From Methylobacterium sp. 10 (GTDB lineage Bacteria > Pseudomonadota > Alphaproteobacteria > Rhizobiales > Beijerinckiaceae), in contig NZ_KI912577.1 in NCBI RefSeq assembly GCF_000519085.1, positions 1,242,501-1,306,500 of the forward strand: 64,000 bases of DNA, written 5' to 3'. The notes under the pieces are model-generated. The model was not told where the DNA came from. It saw nothing but the letters and a program-made list of their open reading frames with translations, and searched no databases. Positions 18,101 to 26,509 of this stretch are shown piece by piece. Position numbers and translations under genes: made by a program. Position 1 is the stretch's first letter. Each line of letters begins with the position of its first letter.

Positions 18101-21100
18101 CGCCTGGTCGGGGCAGAAATCACTGGGCGTCACCCTGGAGCGCCACGGGCGGGACGGGGACGCTGCGAACCTTCCCCTCGATCGCACCGTCGGCTGGTTC
18201 ACCACCCTGGTTCCGATCGCCCTGTCGATATCGAGCCACGTCGGCCACGATATGAAGTCGGCAAAGGAGGCGGTGCGCAGCCTCCCTGGGGACGGTTCGG
18301 GCTACCCGGTCCTGCGCTACCTCGGCTCGGCATCCGAGCGCGCGAAACTCTCGGCCCAGCCCTGGCCGGAGGTGACGTTCAATCACCTCGGCACCGTCGT
18401 CGACATCGACGCCGGTTCCCTGTTCTCCATCGATGCCGAATCGATGCGGCTGTCGGCGGATCCCGCCGCTCCCCTCGGCGCCGAGCTCATCGTCGACAGT
18501 TTCCTGCGGAACGGCGCGGTCACCCTGCGCCTCGGCTATAGTGCCGCCCGTTTCGACGGGACCACCATCGACCGCCTCGCCGAAAGGCTCGGTGCCGCGT
18601 TCTCCGCCCTCGCCGAGCACGGCCTCGACCCCATGGCCGGCGGCGCGACACCGTCCGATTTCCCCCTGGCCGCCCTGACGCAGGACCGGATCGACGGCCT
18701 CGATCTGCGGGACGTGACGGACATCTATCCGCTGACCCCGACGCAAGGCGGCATCCTGTTCCACGCGCTGGCCGCGCCGGAAGCCGGGCTCTACGTCAAC
18801 CAGCTCGGCGTCACGATCCGCAACCTCGATCTCGACCGGTTCGCGGCGGCCTGGCGCGCGAGCGTCGCCCGCCATCCGATCCTGCGCACGAGTTTCCTCT
18901 GGACCGGCGACCTCGCCGCTCCGCTCCAGCTCGTGCATGCCTCCGCCGAACTGCCGATCACCCGGCTCGACCTGAGCGACTGCGCCGACGCCGATCTCGA
19001 TGCGCTGGCGCAGGCCGAGCGCGCCCGCGGCTTCGACCTTGCGCAGGCACCGCTCATGCGCCTCCTTTTGGTCGATCTTGGCCAAGACCGGCACCGGCTG
19101 ATCTGGACCTGCCACCATCTTCTTCTCGATGGATGGAGCAATGCGCGCCTGATCTCCGAAGTGCTGCGCCACTATGCCGGAGAGGTGGTCGAGGCACCGA
19201 CCCGCCTGTTCCGTGAGCATCTGACCCGCCTGTCGCAAAGCGACCGCAGCGCCGACGAGGCGTTCTGGCGCGAGGCTCTGTCCGGGCTGGACGAGCCGAG
19301 CCTCCTTGCCCCGGCTCTGTCCGGCGAGACGGGGGCGAGCGGACACATCGCCATCGACACTGCCCTCGGCGAGGCACGGACCGACCGTCTCCAGACCTTC
19401 GCCCGGCGCGAGAAGGTGACGCTGAACACGGTGTTCGAAGCGGCCTGGGCGCTGACCCTGAGCCGCTTTTCCGGGCGCTCCACCGTGGCCTTCGGCGCCA
19501 CCGGGTCGGGCCGGCCGCCGGACGATGGCGGGATGCATGGCGTGCTCGGCCTGTTCATCAACACGGTACCGCGCTGCGTCGGCCTGCCCGGACATCTGAA
19601 CGTCGCGGACTGGCTACGTCGGCTGCAAGGCGAGGCGGCGGCCCTGCGCGAGCACGATCTCGCCTCGCTCGCCGACATCCAGGCCTGGGTCGGACGCGGC
19701 GGGCAACCGCTGTTCGACAGCCTCCTCGTCGTCGAGAACTACCCCCTCGACGCCGTTGTCCGCGACCGCAGCCTCGGCGGGTTGGAATTCGGCCCGGTCA
19801 CGACCCTCGAAGCGACGGACGTTCCCCTCACCCTGTCGCTTCTCCTCGACGGCGCGCCGCGCCTGAACTGGAGCATCGACCAGGCCCGGATCTCCTCCGC
19901 CGAGGTCCGGCGCCTGAACGCGCAGGTGCTTCACATCCTCGATGCCCTGATGGATGCGGGCGACGCGCCCCTCGATGCCCTCTCCCTCGTCCCGCCCGAC
20001 GAGATCGAGGCGGCGCGGCATCGGGCCGCCGCCCTCCGGCCATCGCCGGCCGAGCCCGCGATCCATCTCAGGATCGCTTGGCAGGCGGGTCGGCGACCGC
20101 AGGCCGTGGCCGTCACGTGCGAGGGCGAACAGGCGACTTATGCCGACCTCGAAACCCGCGCCGCGCGCCTCGCGCGGCGTCTGGTCCGCGAAGGGGTGCG
20201 GCCGGGCGATCTCGTCGGCCTCTGCGCCGAGCGCTCGATCTCTCTCGTCGTCGGCATCCTGGCGATTCTAAAGAGCGGAGCCGGCTATGTTCCCCTCGAT
20301 CCGGCCTATCCGCCCGATCGCCTCGCCTTCATGATCGCCGATTGCGGGGCCCGGCACGTGCTCGCCACGACCGGCCTCATCGACAGTCTGCCCGAGGCCG
20401 GCCCCAGGCCGATCCTGATGGACGGTCCGGCGGCGTCCGAGGACGGAGACACACGGCTGCCTCCGGCACCCCACCCGGAGCAGCCGGCCTACGTGATCTA
20501 TACATCGGGCTCCACCGGCCGGCCGAAGGGCGTCGTGGTCACCCATGCCAACGCGGCGCGACTGCTGACCACCACGCAGGACGATTTCGGCTTCGCCGAG
20601 GACGACGTCTGGGCGCTGTTCCATTCCTACGGGTTCGATTTCTCGGTCTGGGAGATTTTTGGCGCGCTCTGTCACGGCGGGCGTCTCGTCGTGGTGCCAC
20701 ACGAGGTGGCGCGGGCGGCGGACGCGTTCCTCGACCTTCTCGTCCGCGAAGGCGTGACGGTGCTGAACCAGACCCCGTCCGCCTTCCGGCCGCTGATGCA
20801 GGCGGCCCTGGCGCGGCCACGGGAGATGGCGCTGCGCCACGTCGTGTTCGGAGGGGAAGCCCTCGACGTCTCCGCCCTGCGCCCGTGGTTCGAGCGTTTC
20901 GGCGACGCTTCTCCCCGCCTCGTCAACATGTACGGCATCACCGAGACCACCGTTCACGTGACCTACCGCCCCCTCGTGATCGACGACGCGACGCGGACCG
21001 ACAGCCCCATCGGCGAGGCCCTGCCGGATCTCACCCTGCACCTCCTCGACGCCTCCCTCGACCCCGTGCCGGATGGGGTGGTGGGGGAGCTGCATGTGGG

Positions 21101-21869
21101 CGGCGCCGGCTTGGCGCAGGGCTATCTCGGGCGTGCCGCGCTGACGGCCGAGCGCTTCGTGCCGGATCCGTTCGGACCGCCGGGCGCGCGCCTCTATCGC
21201 AGCGGCGATCTGGCCCTGCGGCGGTCCGACGGCACGCTGACCTATTTCGGCCGCGCCGACGGACAGGTGAAGCTGCGCGGCTTCCGGATCGAGACGGGGG
21301 AGATCGCTGCCGCCCTGCGGGCGGAGCCCGGCGTGATCGATGCCGCAGTCATCCTGCGCGACGCCGCCGGCGACAGTCACCTCGTCGCCTATGTGGTCGG
21401 CGACGGGATCGACACGGAGCTGCTGCGCAAGGAAATCGTTCGCCGGCTACCGTCGCATATGGTGCCGGCTCACATCCTCGTCGTCGCGGCCCTGCCGCTG
21501 ACCCCGAACGGCAAGCTCGATCTGCGCGCCCTGCCGGCGCCCCTCGCGACCTCGCGAGGGTCGGACGCGCCCGAAGGGGCCATGGAGATCGCCCTGGCCG
21601 AGATCTGGCGCGAGGTGCTGGACGTCGAGACGCTGGGCCGGGACGACGACTTCTTCGCGCTGGGCGGCCACTCCCTCACCGCGGCGCAGCTCGCCATGCG
21701 GGTGAAGCAGCGCCTCGGTCTCACCGTGCCGATCCGTGCCCTGTTCGAGGCGCCGACCCTGCGCGGCTACGCCCTGGCCGCGACGTCGAGCGAGGTCGCG
21801 GCCGATGACCGGGACGCCGCCGCCGACCTGTCCGACATGGACGCCCTTCTCGCCGATCTGGAGGCCTGA
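12120..21869 (+). CDS. Siderophore NRPS 1: FAAL-PCP / C-A-PCP-E / C-A(Thr)-PCP
   Basis: This giant synthetase of about 3249 residues starts an acylated peptide. Order: fatty-acyl-AMP ligase (about 15-590, YTSGSTAVPKG and PSYGLAEATLF motifs); PCP with GGNS Ser631; condensation domain HHIVSDG at 821; adenylation domain YIYTSGSTG-type at 1299; PCP GGDS Ser1700; epimerase HHLVVDA at 1878; a second condensation domain HHLLLDG at 2332, DCL-like as expected after epimerase; adenylation core at 2791; PCP GGHS Ser3185. My manual reading of pocket residues gives D-G-E-G-A-G-G-I-S for domain 1, which suggests a basic residue such as hydroxyornithine. For domain 2 it gives D-F-W-N-V-G-M-V-H, the known threonine code. 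AGGA sits six bases before the ATG at 12120; an in-frame ATG at 12054 inside the tandem repeat would add 22 residues. Its stop abuts the start of NRPS 2. Confidence 0.96.
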   Translation: MTDGFPRASLTVPPATDFVSHLRWLAETHGEVSALHFLDDPQRGEVTVTYADLHRRAGTIAARLRQSAKPGDRVCLLLDTGLDYVAGFFGCLQAGLIAVPVFPPEPRRAQHQARIAAIIGDAEPALILVHRDDADSVHAMLATAGYRSAVLPVEDISADDLGDAHTADRLEAAPSPDEVAFLQYTSGSTAVPKGVIVSHANLVANERLIRVGFDFRPDDVMVSWLPLYHDMGLIGGMLQPIYAGILGVLMSPKHFLGRPARWLEAIHRHRGTVSGGPDFAFRLCQDRVDDETVARLDLSSWQIAFSGSEMVRASTMADFAERFAPAGFDARALRPSYGLAEATLFLSAGTRGEGMRSLDLDPALLAEGRAVTAADGTRLVDCGFEQPGHPIHIAGSDGGSLPDGTIGEVIVSGPSLAQGYWRNPEATAAAFIERHGVRCLRTGDLGFLHQGRLFLVGREKDLIILRGQNIYPQDVERVVEQGVDILRRGRIAAFSVERDGREGIGVAVEVSRTVQKLAAPEAIASLVSEAVADAFLETARVVVLLNPGGLPRTSSGKIQRGATRRGWETGSLDAYAVVEDGRRIDGDSAQRCGEAMALTGLDARLAAIWSVILDRRDLTRDSHFFALGGNSIAAIGMLTELRAAIGVAIPPQTLFTHPRLGAFADAVGAEIAAGTTALVIAPASRDGALPLSPAQERLWFEAEFGDDERHHIAGGIHLHGALDRRALDRSLAALVARHEAFRTRLHRRPDGRAEQVIVAGCDVALPEIDLTGFTTQEREERFAVVCRETAERPFTLAGGPLARFTLVRLGGAHHVLLVTLHHIVSDGWSMGVILREWPALYRAEAEGLPTSLPLLAIQPVDIAAWQASQTRADTMEADLAWWRERLCEPEPDLSLTDRRRQVGVPDRVLRHGFMIGEGVSRRIAALAGETGTSPFTVLLGAFALFLHRYGDTRSPRIAMPVAGRHLPGVEHLVGVFANTLVLPVSIDPASPGRDVVSQLWMSLTDALAHQDLPFERLVEALQPERIPGRAPLARVMISQQPATLGDLGTVAGLKLEAFGRDTGTPAYDLVLEVTEKDGGLSATFAYSEALFDTATIARFEEGYLALLGGLTGTPAQRVDALPLVPASSLAALSSPYADGMPLSEALVPALIGEAAQADPDAPAVICGPRTTTFGELDRAANRLAHRLIREGIGPEAVVAVALPRGPDQIAAFLAILRAGGAFLPLDPAQPRARLAALLRDAGARLLLVQGTALDGLAREAGMGEAGMGEGATLDPSALDLSSEPETAPSRLPHPEQLAYVIYTSGSTGTPKGVAVAHGPLARHVRATGAVYGTSRETRELHVLSMSFDGAQERWMVPLAFGGCVVLKPDGLWTPREALDAMERHRVTHAGFPTAYMHQLALEAASGPRPSRRSYAFGGEALSRESFGLIGRALDPTLLINGYGPTETVISPLVWRARAGDAVEGAYAPIGRAVGDRRAYILDAALQPVPVGVTGELHLGGDGLARGYLGRAGQTADRFIPDPFPDLSGRVGGRLYRTGDLARWRADGTVEYLGRADAQVKLRGFRIELGEVEAALLAQETVAGAAAALRQGPAGPLLVAYAVAAAGAVLDASALRADLARRLPDYMVPSRIVALERLPLTPNGKLDRAALPEPEPLAETACGASRPLTPTETVVADIWASALGLPAIPPDQNFFEAGGDSILSLQIVARLREAGFAATPRQIFEHQTVAALARVIARPDGAEATVSVPEGPAPLTPIQHWFFEQPMARRDHWNQSLELDARVRLDADRLGDALAALVAHHEALRYAFGHDATGAWIQEPVAPAMLAEPLSIVDVESDDEARTCFLAAERSLNLADGRVFAAILANFSDGRQRLLLTAHHLVVDAVSWRILVSDLDLLYRGDASAPAAATPFRAWAHRLQDHAAEIAGRSEAWVPAPSAGRLPVDRPEGARDQHHAATRTLVLDPSLISGLDRLRAVYGMRLDEVLLAGLSRAIAAWSGQKSLGVTLERHGRDGDAANLPLDRTVGWFTTLVPIALSISSHVGHDMKSAKEAVRSLPGDGSGYPVLRYLGSASERAKLSAQPWPEVTFNHLGTVVDIDAGSLFSIDAESMRLSADPAAPLGAELIVDSFLRNGAVTLRLGYSAARFDGTTIDRLAERLGAAFSALAEHGLDPMAGGATPSDFPLAALTQDRIDGLDLRDVTDIYPLTPTQGGILFHALAAPEAGLYVNQLGVTIRNLDLDRFAAAWRASVARHPILRTSFLWTGDLAAPLQLVHASAELPITRLDLSDCADADLDALAQAERARGFDLAQAPLMRLLLVDLGQDRHRLIWTCHHLLLDGWSNARLISEVLRHYAGEVVEAPTRLFREHLTRLSQSDRSADEAFWREALSGLDEPSLLAPALSGETGASGHIAIDTALGEARTDRLQTFARREKVTLNTVFEAAWALTLSRFSGRSTVAFGATGSGRPPDDGGMHGVLGLFINTVPRCVGLPGHLNVADWLRRLQGEAAALREHDLASLADIQAWVGRGGQPLFDSLLVVENYPLDAVVRDRSLGGLEFGPVTTLEATDVPLTLSLLLDGAPRLNWSIDQARISSAEVRRLNAQVLHILDALMDAGDAPLDALSLVPPDEIEAARHRAAALRPSPAEPAIHLRIAWQAGRRPQAVAVTCEGEQATYADLETRAARLARRLVREGVRPGDLVGLCAERSISLVVGILAILKSGAGYVPLDPAYPPDRLAFMIADCGARHVLATTGLIDSLPEAGPRPILMDGPAASEDGDTRLPPAPHPEQPAYVIYTSGSTGRPKGVVVTHANAARLLTTTQDDFGFAEDDVWALFHSYGFDFSVWEIFGALCHGGRLVVVPHEVARAADAFLDLLVREGVTVLNQTPSAFRPLMQAALARPREMALRHVVFGGEALDVSALRPWFERFGDASPRLVNMYGITETTVHVTYRPLVIDDATRTDSPIGEALPDLTLHLLDASLDPVPDGVVGELHVGGAGLAQGYLGRAALTAERFVPDPFGPPGARLYRSGDLALRRSDGTLTYFGRADGQVKLRGFRIETGEIAAALRAEPGVIDAAVILRDAAGDSHLVAYVVGDGIDTELLRKEIVRRLPSHMVPAHILVVAALPLTPNGKLDLRALPAPLATSRGSDAPEGAMEIALAEIWREVLDVETLGRDDDFFALGGHSLTAAQLAMRVKQRLGLTVPIRALFEAPTLRGYALAATSSEVAADDRDAAADLSDMDALLADLEA
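15468..17210 (+). repeat. Long direct repeat, copy 1 (A-PCP unit of NRPS 1)
   Basis: These 1743 bases recur at 23304-25031 with only about a dozen substitutions that I could count and one 15-base difference. Copy 1 has an extra in-frame unit encoding GMGEA near 15903-15917. The repeat begins at the condensation-adenylation linker (VDALPLVPASS) and ends just before the PCP serine (NFFEAG). Confidence 0.95.
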
Positions 21870-24800
21870 ATGACTGGCCAAGCCGCCGATCTCAGCCGCC
21901 GCTTCGCCCGGCTTCCCACCGACAAGCGGCGGGTCTTCCTCGACGCCCTGGCCGCCCGCGGCATCGACTTCTCGCGCCTGCCGATCGTGGCGGGGGACGA
22001 GGAAGCCGGTGGCGAGAGGGTCGCTCCCCTGTCCTACGCGCAGGAGCGGCTGTGGCTGATCGGACGGATGGGGGGGGACGCGGCCCTGCTCCATATCGCC
22101 GGGGGGCTCGATCTCGCCGGGCCGCTCGACCGGGGCGCCCTGGCGCGGGCCCTCGACGCCCTCGTGGCGCGGCACCCGGCCCTGAGGACGGGGTTCCAGT
22201 CCGGCGAGACCGACGAGGTCGAGGCGGTCACCGCTGCAATCGTCGCGACGAGCCTGCGGGAGGTCTCGCTGGAGGCCGAAGACAGGACCCTCGCCGAGGA
22301 ACGCGTCGCGTCCCTGTCGCGGGAGGAGGCACGGCGGCCCTTCGATCTGGCGGCACCGCCCCTGTTGAGGGCTGTGCTGGTGCGGATGGAGGCCGAGCGC
22401 CACGTCCTGCTCCTGACCATGCACCACCTCGTCTCCGACGGCCGCTCGGTGGAGATCCTGCTCGCCGACCTGATGCGGCTCTATGCGGCGGGCGAAGAGT
22501 CGGGCCTGCCACCGCTGCCGATCGCCTATGCCGATTACGCGCGCTGGCAGCGCGACTGGCTGGAGGCGGGCGAGCTCGAGCGCCAGCTCGGCTGGTGGCG
22601 GGACCGCCTCGGGGCGGCGGAGAGCGTGATCCCCCTGCCGACCGATCGCCCTCGTCCGGCGGTCCAGAGCTTTCGTGGAGCGGCGGTGGATTTCGCGGTC
22701 GATGCCGATGTCGCCGCCCGCCTCGAAATCCTGGCGCGGCAGGCCGGCGCCACCACCGCCATGGTCCTCCTCGCCATCCTGTCCCTGGTGCTCCGGCGCT
22801 ATACCGGCGAAGCGGATCTGCGCATCGGCGTGCCGGTGGCGAACCGCAACCGGCCGGAGACGGAGGGGCTGGTGGGCCTGTTCGTCAACACCCTGGCGAT
22901 CCGCGTCGTCGTCGATCCGGGTGCGAGCGTCCTCGACCATGTGCGGGTCGTGCGCGACGCCATGGTGGATGCTCAAGGACACCAGGACCTGCCCTTCGAG
23001 CGTCTGGTGGAGGCACTCCAGACGCGCCGGACCGTGAGTCACACCCCCGTCGTCCAAGTGATGCACAGCCACCGGGTCGAAGGCCCGTCCCGGTTCACGG
23101 TGGGCGATCTCGTCGTGTCGCCCTTCGGACGCGGGACCGGCAACGTCCAGTTCGATCTCGTTCTGGAGACGGTGGCGGAGGCTGGCGGGGCCTTGCGCGG
23201 GTCGTTCGGCTATGCCCGCGACCTGTTCCAGCGGGATACCATGGAGCGGATGCGCGACGGCTTCCTCACTCTGCTGCGCGGCGCGGTGGAGGAGACCGGC
23301 CGCCGCGTCGATGCCCTTCCGCTGGTCCCGGCCTCCTCCCTCGCGGCTCTGTCCTCTCCCTACGCGGACGGGATGCCGCTGTCGGAAGCACTGGTGCCGG
23401 CGCTGATCGGCGAGGCAGCGCAGGCCGATCCCGACGCGCCGGCGGTGATCTGCGGGCCGCGCACCACCACGTTCGGCGAGCTCGACCGGGCCGCCAACCG
23501 CCTCGCCCACCGGCTGATCCGCGAAGGCATCGGTCCCGAGGCGGTGGTCGCCGTGGCCCTGCCGCGCGGGCCGGACCAGATCGCCGCCTTCCTCGCCATC
23601 CTGCGGGCCGGGGGCGCGTTCCTGCCCCTCGATCCGGCGCAGCCGAGGGCGCGTCTGGCCGCCCTCCTGCGCGATGCCGGCGCCCGCCTGCTGCTGGTGC
23701 AGGGCACGGCCCTCGACGGGCTGGCGCGGGAGGCCGGGATGGGGGAGGGCGCGACGCTGGACCCCTCCGCCCTCGACCTCTCATCCGAGCCGGAGACCGC
23801 GCCGTCCCGCCTGCCCCATCCGGAGCAGCTCGCCTACGTGATCTACACCTCGGGCTCCACCGGGACGCCCAAGGGCGTCGCCGTGGCGCACGGACCGCTG
23901 GCCCGGCATGTCCGCGCCACGGGGGCCGTCTACGGCACGAGCCGGGAGACCCGTGAGCTCCACGTCCTGTCGATGAGCTTCGACGGGGCGCAGGAGCGCT
24001 GGATGGTGCCGCTGGCCTTCGGCGGCTGCGTCGTGCTCAAGCCCGACGGGCTGTGGACCCCGCGCGAGGCGCTGGACGCCATGGAGCGTCATCGCGTGAC
24101 CCATGCGGGGTTCCCCACCGCCTACATGCACCAGCTGGCGCTCGAGGCGGCCAGCGGCCCGCGCCCGAGCCGGCGCTCCTATGCCTTCGGCGGCGAGGCC
24201 CTGTCGCGGGAGAGCTTCGGGCTGATCGGCCGGGCGCTCGACCCGACGCTGCTGATCAACGGCTACGGCCCCACCGAGACGGTGATCTCGCCGCTGGTGT
24301 GGCGGGCCCGGGCCGGGGACGCGGTGGAGGGGGCCTACGCGCCCATCGGCCGGGCGGTGGGGGACCGGCGGGCCTACATCCTCGACGCGGCGTTGCAGCC
24401 GGTGCCGGTGGGGGTGACCGGGGAGCTGCATCTGGGGGGCGACGGTCTGGCGCGGGGCTATCTCGGCCGGGCCGGGCAGACGGCGGACCGGTTCATCCCC
24501 GACCCGTTCCCGGATCTGTCGGGGCGGGTCGGCGGCCGGCTCTACCGCACCGGGGATCTGGCGCGCTGGCGGGCGGACGGGACGGTGGAGTATCTCGGCC
24601 GGGCGGACGCGCAGGTGAAGCTGCGGGGGTTCCGGATCGAGCTCGGCGAGGTGGAGGCGGCGCTTCTGGCGCAGGAGACCGTGGCGGGCGCGGCGGCGGC
24701 TTTGCGGCAGGGTCCGGCGGGTCCGCTGCTGGTGGCCTATGCGGTGGCGGCGGCCGGGGCGGTCCTCGACGCGAGCGCGCTCCGGGCGGACCTCGCCCGC

Positions 24801-25976
24801 CGGTTGCCGGACTACATGGTGCCGAGCCGGATCGTGGCGTTGGAGCGGTTGCCGCTGACGCCCAACGGCAAGCTCGACCGTGCGGCGCTGCCGGAGCCTG
24901 CGCCGCTGGCGGCGACCGCGAGCGGAGCCTCGCGCCCGCTCACCCCAACCGAGACGGTGGTGGCCGACATCTGGGCCAGCGCGCTCGGCCTCCCCGCCAT
25001 CCCACCGGACCAGAACTTCTTCGAGGCCGGCGCGAACTCGCTCACCGCCCTGCGCGTGCTCACGGCGCTGGGCGCGGCGTTCCCGGACCGCAGCCCGACC
25101 ATCGCCGACATCTTCAACAACCAGAGCGTCGAAACCCTGGCCGCGGCTCTCACCGCCGATGCGGTCGGCACCGCGCAGGTGGTGCGCCTGCGGGCGACGG
25201 GCGACCGGCCGATGCTCTACTGCTTCCCCGGCCTGATGGTGAACACCCGCGAATACGCGCCCCTGGTCCGCCGCCTCGGGCCGGACCAGCCGGTCACCGG
25301 CTTCGTCTGCTACTCGCTGACCGATGCGCGCAAGAGCGTGGTCTCGGTGGAGGACATCGCCGCGCGCTACGCGGAGATCATCGAGAGGGAGAGCGCCGGG
25401 CGCCCCTGCGCCATGCTGGGCTGGTCCTGGGGCGGCGTCCTCGCCTACGAGGCGGCGCGGATGCTGGGCTCGCGCATCGATCTTTCTTTCGTCGGCATGC
25501 TCGACGTCTGTGATATCGATGTGAGCTTCGCGGTCGGCGCCCTGCCGGTGCTGACGCCGGAGCATCGCCGCCACCTTCAGGATGGCGTCGCGTCCTGGCT
25601 GGAGCGCTCGCCGATGCGGGCCGACTGGGAGGATCTGTTCCGGCGCATGGACCCGGAACTCACCGAGCAGTTCCTCGCCTATGTGGCGGCCGCCCCCGAC
25701 CCGCTGCCCCTCGACGGGCCGGGAGTCGGCAGCAAGGAATACGAACTCTGGACCTTCGTCGACAACACGCTGCTGTACCGCCGCTACCGGGCGGAAGGCT
25801 TCGATTGCCCGATCCGGGTCTGGCTCGCCGGCCGCTCGGTGGAGCGCGGCCTGAACCACGTGGAATGGAGCCGCTACTCGCGCCGGGTGGAACAGGTGAC
25901 CGTGATCCCGGACGTCACCCACCGCGAAATCGTGGATTCCCCGGCCTTCCACGACAGTTTCGCGGCCGCTCTATGA
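21870..25976 (+). CDS. Siderophore NRPS 2: C-A-PCP-TE termination module
   Basis: The 1368-residue protein adds the last residue and releases the product. It has a condensation domain with MHHLVSDG at about 185, an adenylation domain with YIYTSGSTG at 656, a PCP whose core reads EAGANSLTAL (Ser1057), and a thioesterase with GWSWGG (Ser1186), an Asp in GMLDVCD and a His in VTHREI near 1349. The adenylation pocket is the same as in NRPS 1 module 1, so the same building block is predicted. The PCP core GANS departs from the usual GG[DHN]S but keeps the phosphopantetheine serine. The ATG follows the TGA of NRPS 1 with no gap. Release by hydrolysis or cyclisation cannot be decided from sequence. 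Confidence 0.96.
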   Translation: MTGQAADLSRRFARLPTDKRRVFLDALAARGIDFSRLPIVAGDEEAGGERVAPLSYAQERLWLIGRMGGDAALLHIAGGLDLAGPLDRGALARALDALVARHPALRTGFQSGETDEVEAVTAAIVATSLREVSLEAEDRTLAEERVASLSREEARRPFDLAAPPLLRAVLVRMEAERHVLLLTMHHLVSDGRSVEILLADLMRLYAAGEESGLPPLPIAYADYARWQRDWLEAGELERQLGWWRDRLGAAESVIPLPTDRPRPAVQSFRGAAVDFAVDADVAARLEILARQAGATTAMVLLAILSLVLRRYTGEADLRIGVPVANRNRPETEGLVGLFVNTLAIRVVVDPGASVLDHVRVVRDAMVDAQGHQDLPFERLVEALQTRRTVSHTPVVQVMHSHRVEGPSRFTVGDLVVSPFGRGTGNVQFDLVLETVAEAGGALRGSFGYARDLFQRDTMERMRDGFLTLLRGAVEETGRRVDALPLVPASSLAALSSPYADGMPLSEALVPALIGEAAQADPDAPAVICGPRTTTFGELDRAANRLAHRLIREGIGPEAVVAVALPRGPDQIAAFLAILRAGGAFLPLDPAQPRARLAALLRDAGARLLLVQGTALDGLAREAGMGEGATLDPSALDLSSEPETAPSRLPHPEQLAYVIYTSGSTGTPKGVAVAHGPLARHVRATGAVYGTSRETRELHVLSMSFDGAQERWMVPLAFGGCVVLKPDGLWTPREALDAMERHRVTHAGFPTAYMHQLALEAASGPRPSRRSYAFGGEALSRESFGLIGRALDPTLLINGYGPTETVISPLVWRARAGDAVEGAYAPIGRAVGDRRAYILDAALQPVPVGVTGELHLGGDGLARGYLGRAGQTADRFIPDPFPDLSGRVGGRLYRTGDLARWRADGTVEYLGRADAQVKLRGFRIELGEVEAALLAQETVAGAAAALRQGPAGPLLVAYAVAAAGAVLDASALRADLARRLPDYMVPSRIVALERLPLTPNGKLDRAALPEPAPLAATASGASRPLTPTETVVADIWASALGLPAIPPDQNFFEAGANSLTALRVLTALGAAFPDRSPTIADIFNNQSVETLAAALTADAVGTAQVVRLRATGDRPMLYCFPGLMVNTREYAPLVRRLGPDQPVTGFVCYSLTDARKSVVSVEDIAARYAEIIERESAGRPCAMLGWSWGGVLAYEAARMLGSRIDLSFVGMLDVCDIDVSFAVGALPVLTPEHRRHLQDGVASWLERSPMRADWEDLFRRMDPELTEQFLAYVAAAPDPLPLDGPGVGSKEYELWTFVDNTLLYRRYRAEGFDCPIRVWLAGRSVERGLNHVEWSRYSRRVEQVTVIPDVTHREIVDSPAFHDSFAAAL
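23304..25031 (+). repeat. Long direct repeat, copy 2 (A-PCP unit of NRPS 2)
   Basis: This 1728-base copy pairs with 15468-17210. The offset is 7836 bases before the 15-base indel and 7821 after it. Homology stops abruptly where the two PCP cores diverge (GGDS in copy 1, GANS here), and starts abruptly after unrelated condensation-domain ends. Confidence 0.95.
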
Positions 25977-26005
25977 CCGGACCGCGTCACTCGGCCTGCG
26001 CGCCC

Positions 26006-26435
26006 CCTCCGCTCGGGGGGCTACTGGATTCAGACATCTGCTTTTTCGGGCAGACCACGTCCTTCTCCCCCTCGTGGGGCTACGATGTTCCCACATCTCG
26101 CGGGCAGCACGGGTCCCCTCTCCTGGAAGGAGAGGGACAGGGTGAGGTGTGTGGCCTCTCCGGAGATGGACCACACCTCACCCCAACCCTCTCCTTCCAG
26201 GAGAGGGAGCCCGTCGCGCCTCGGGTCGAACCCTCTTGGGAAGCGGGAACAGCCGTCGGGCAGAGGTGTGAGTCCAGGAGCGTGTGGGGAGAGGTCAGGA
26301 GCGGGGGGGCCGCCAGTTTCCGCACACTGAGGGTCACCCGACCACCCCCACCTCCAACTCCTCCCCACAAGCTCGACGGATCTCGGGCAGGCCCGAGATC
26401 CGCTGGGGAGGAGGGTCGCGCATCCCGCGACATGC
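26006..26435. repeat. Mosaic palindromic repeat, copy 2, with nested insertions
   Basis: This block fills most of the gap between NRPS 2 and the acyltransferase. Its ends match the repeat at 6722-6928: CATCTGCT, GCAGACC and CTCCCCCTCGTGGGG on the left, ACCACCCCCACCTCC and CGCGCATCCCGCGA on the right. The middle holds a different palindrome, CTCTCCTGGAAGGAGAG near 26116 pairing with CTCTCCTTCCAGGAGAG near 26188. A third hairpin, GGATCTCGGGC / GCCCGAGATCC near 26379-26401, interrupts the right arm. I see no transposase. Confidence 0.8.
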
Positions 26436-26509
26436 GCGAATGGCGTGGGCGGGAGGGGGCAGCCGGTCCATCGCGGCGACCGGCCAGGGAGGCGCGTTGC
26501 CTATCAATG

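Noticed and set aside
15116..18541. 1141-codon open frame in another phase within NRPS 1
   Set aside because: It is a shadow of the NRPS coding sequence and is extremely rich in Arg, Gly and Pro.
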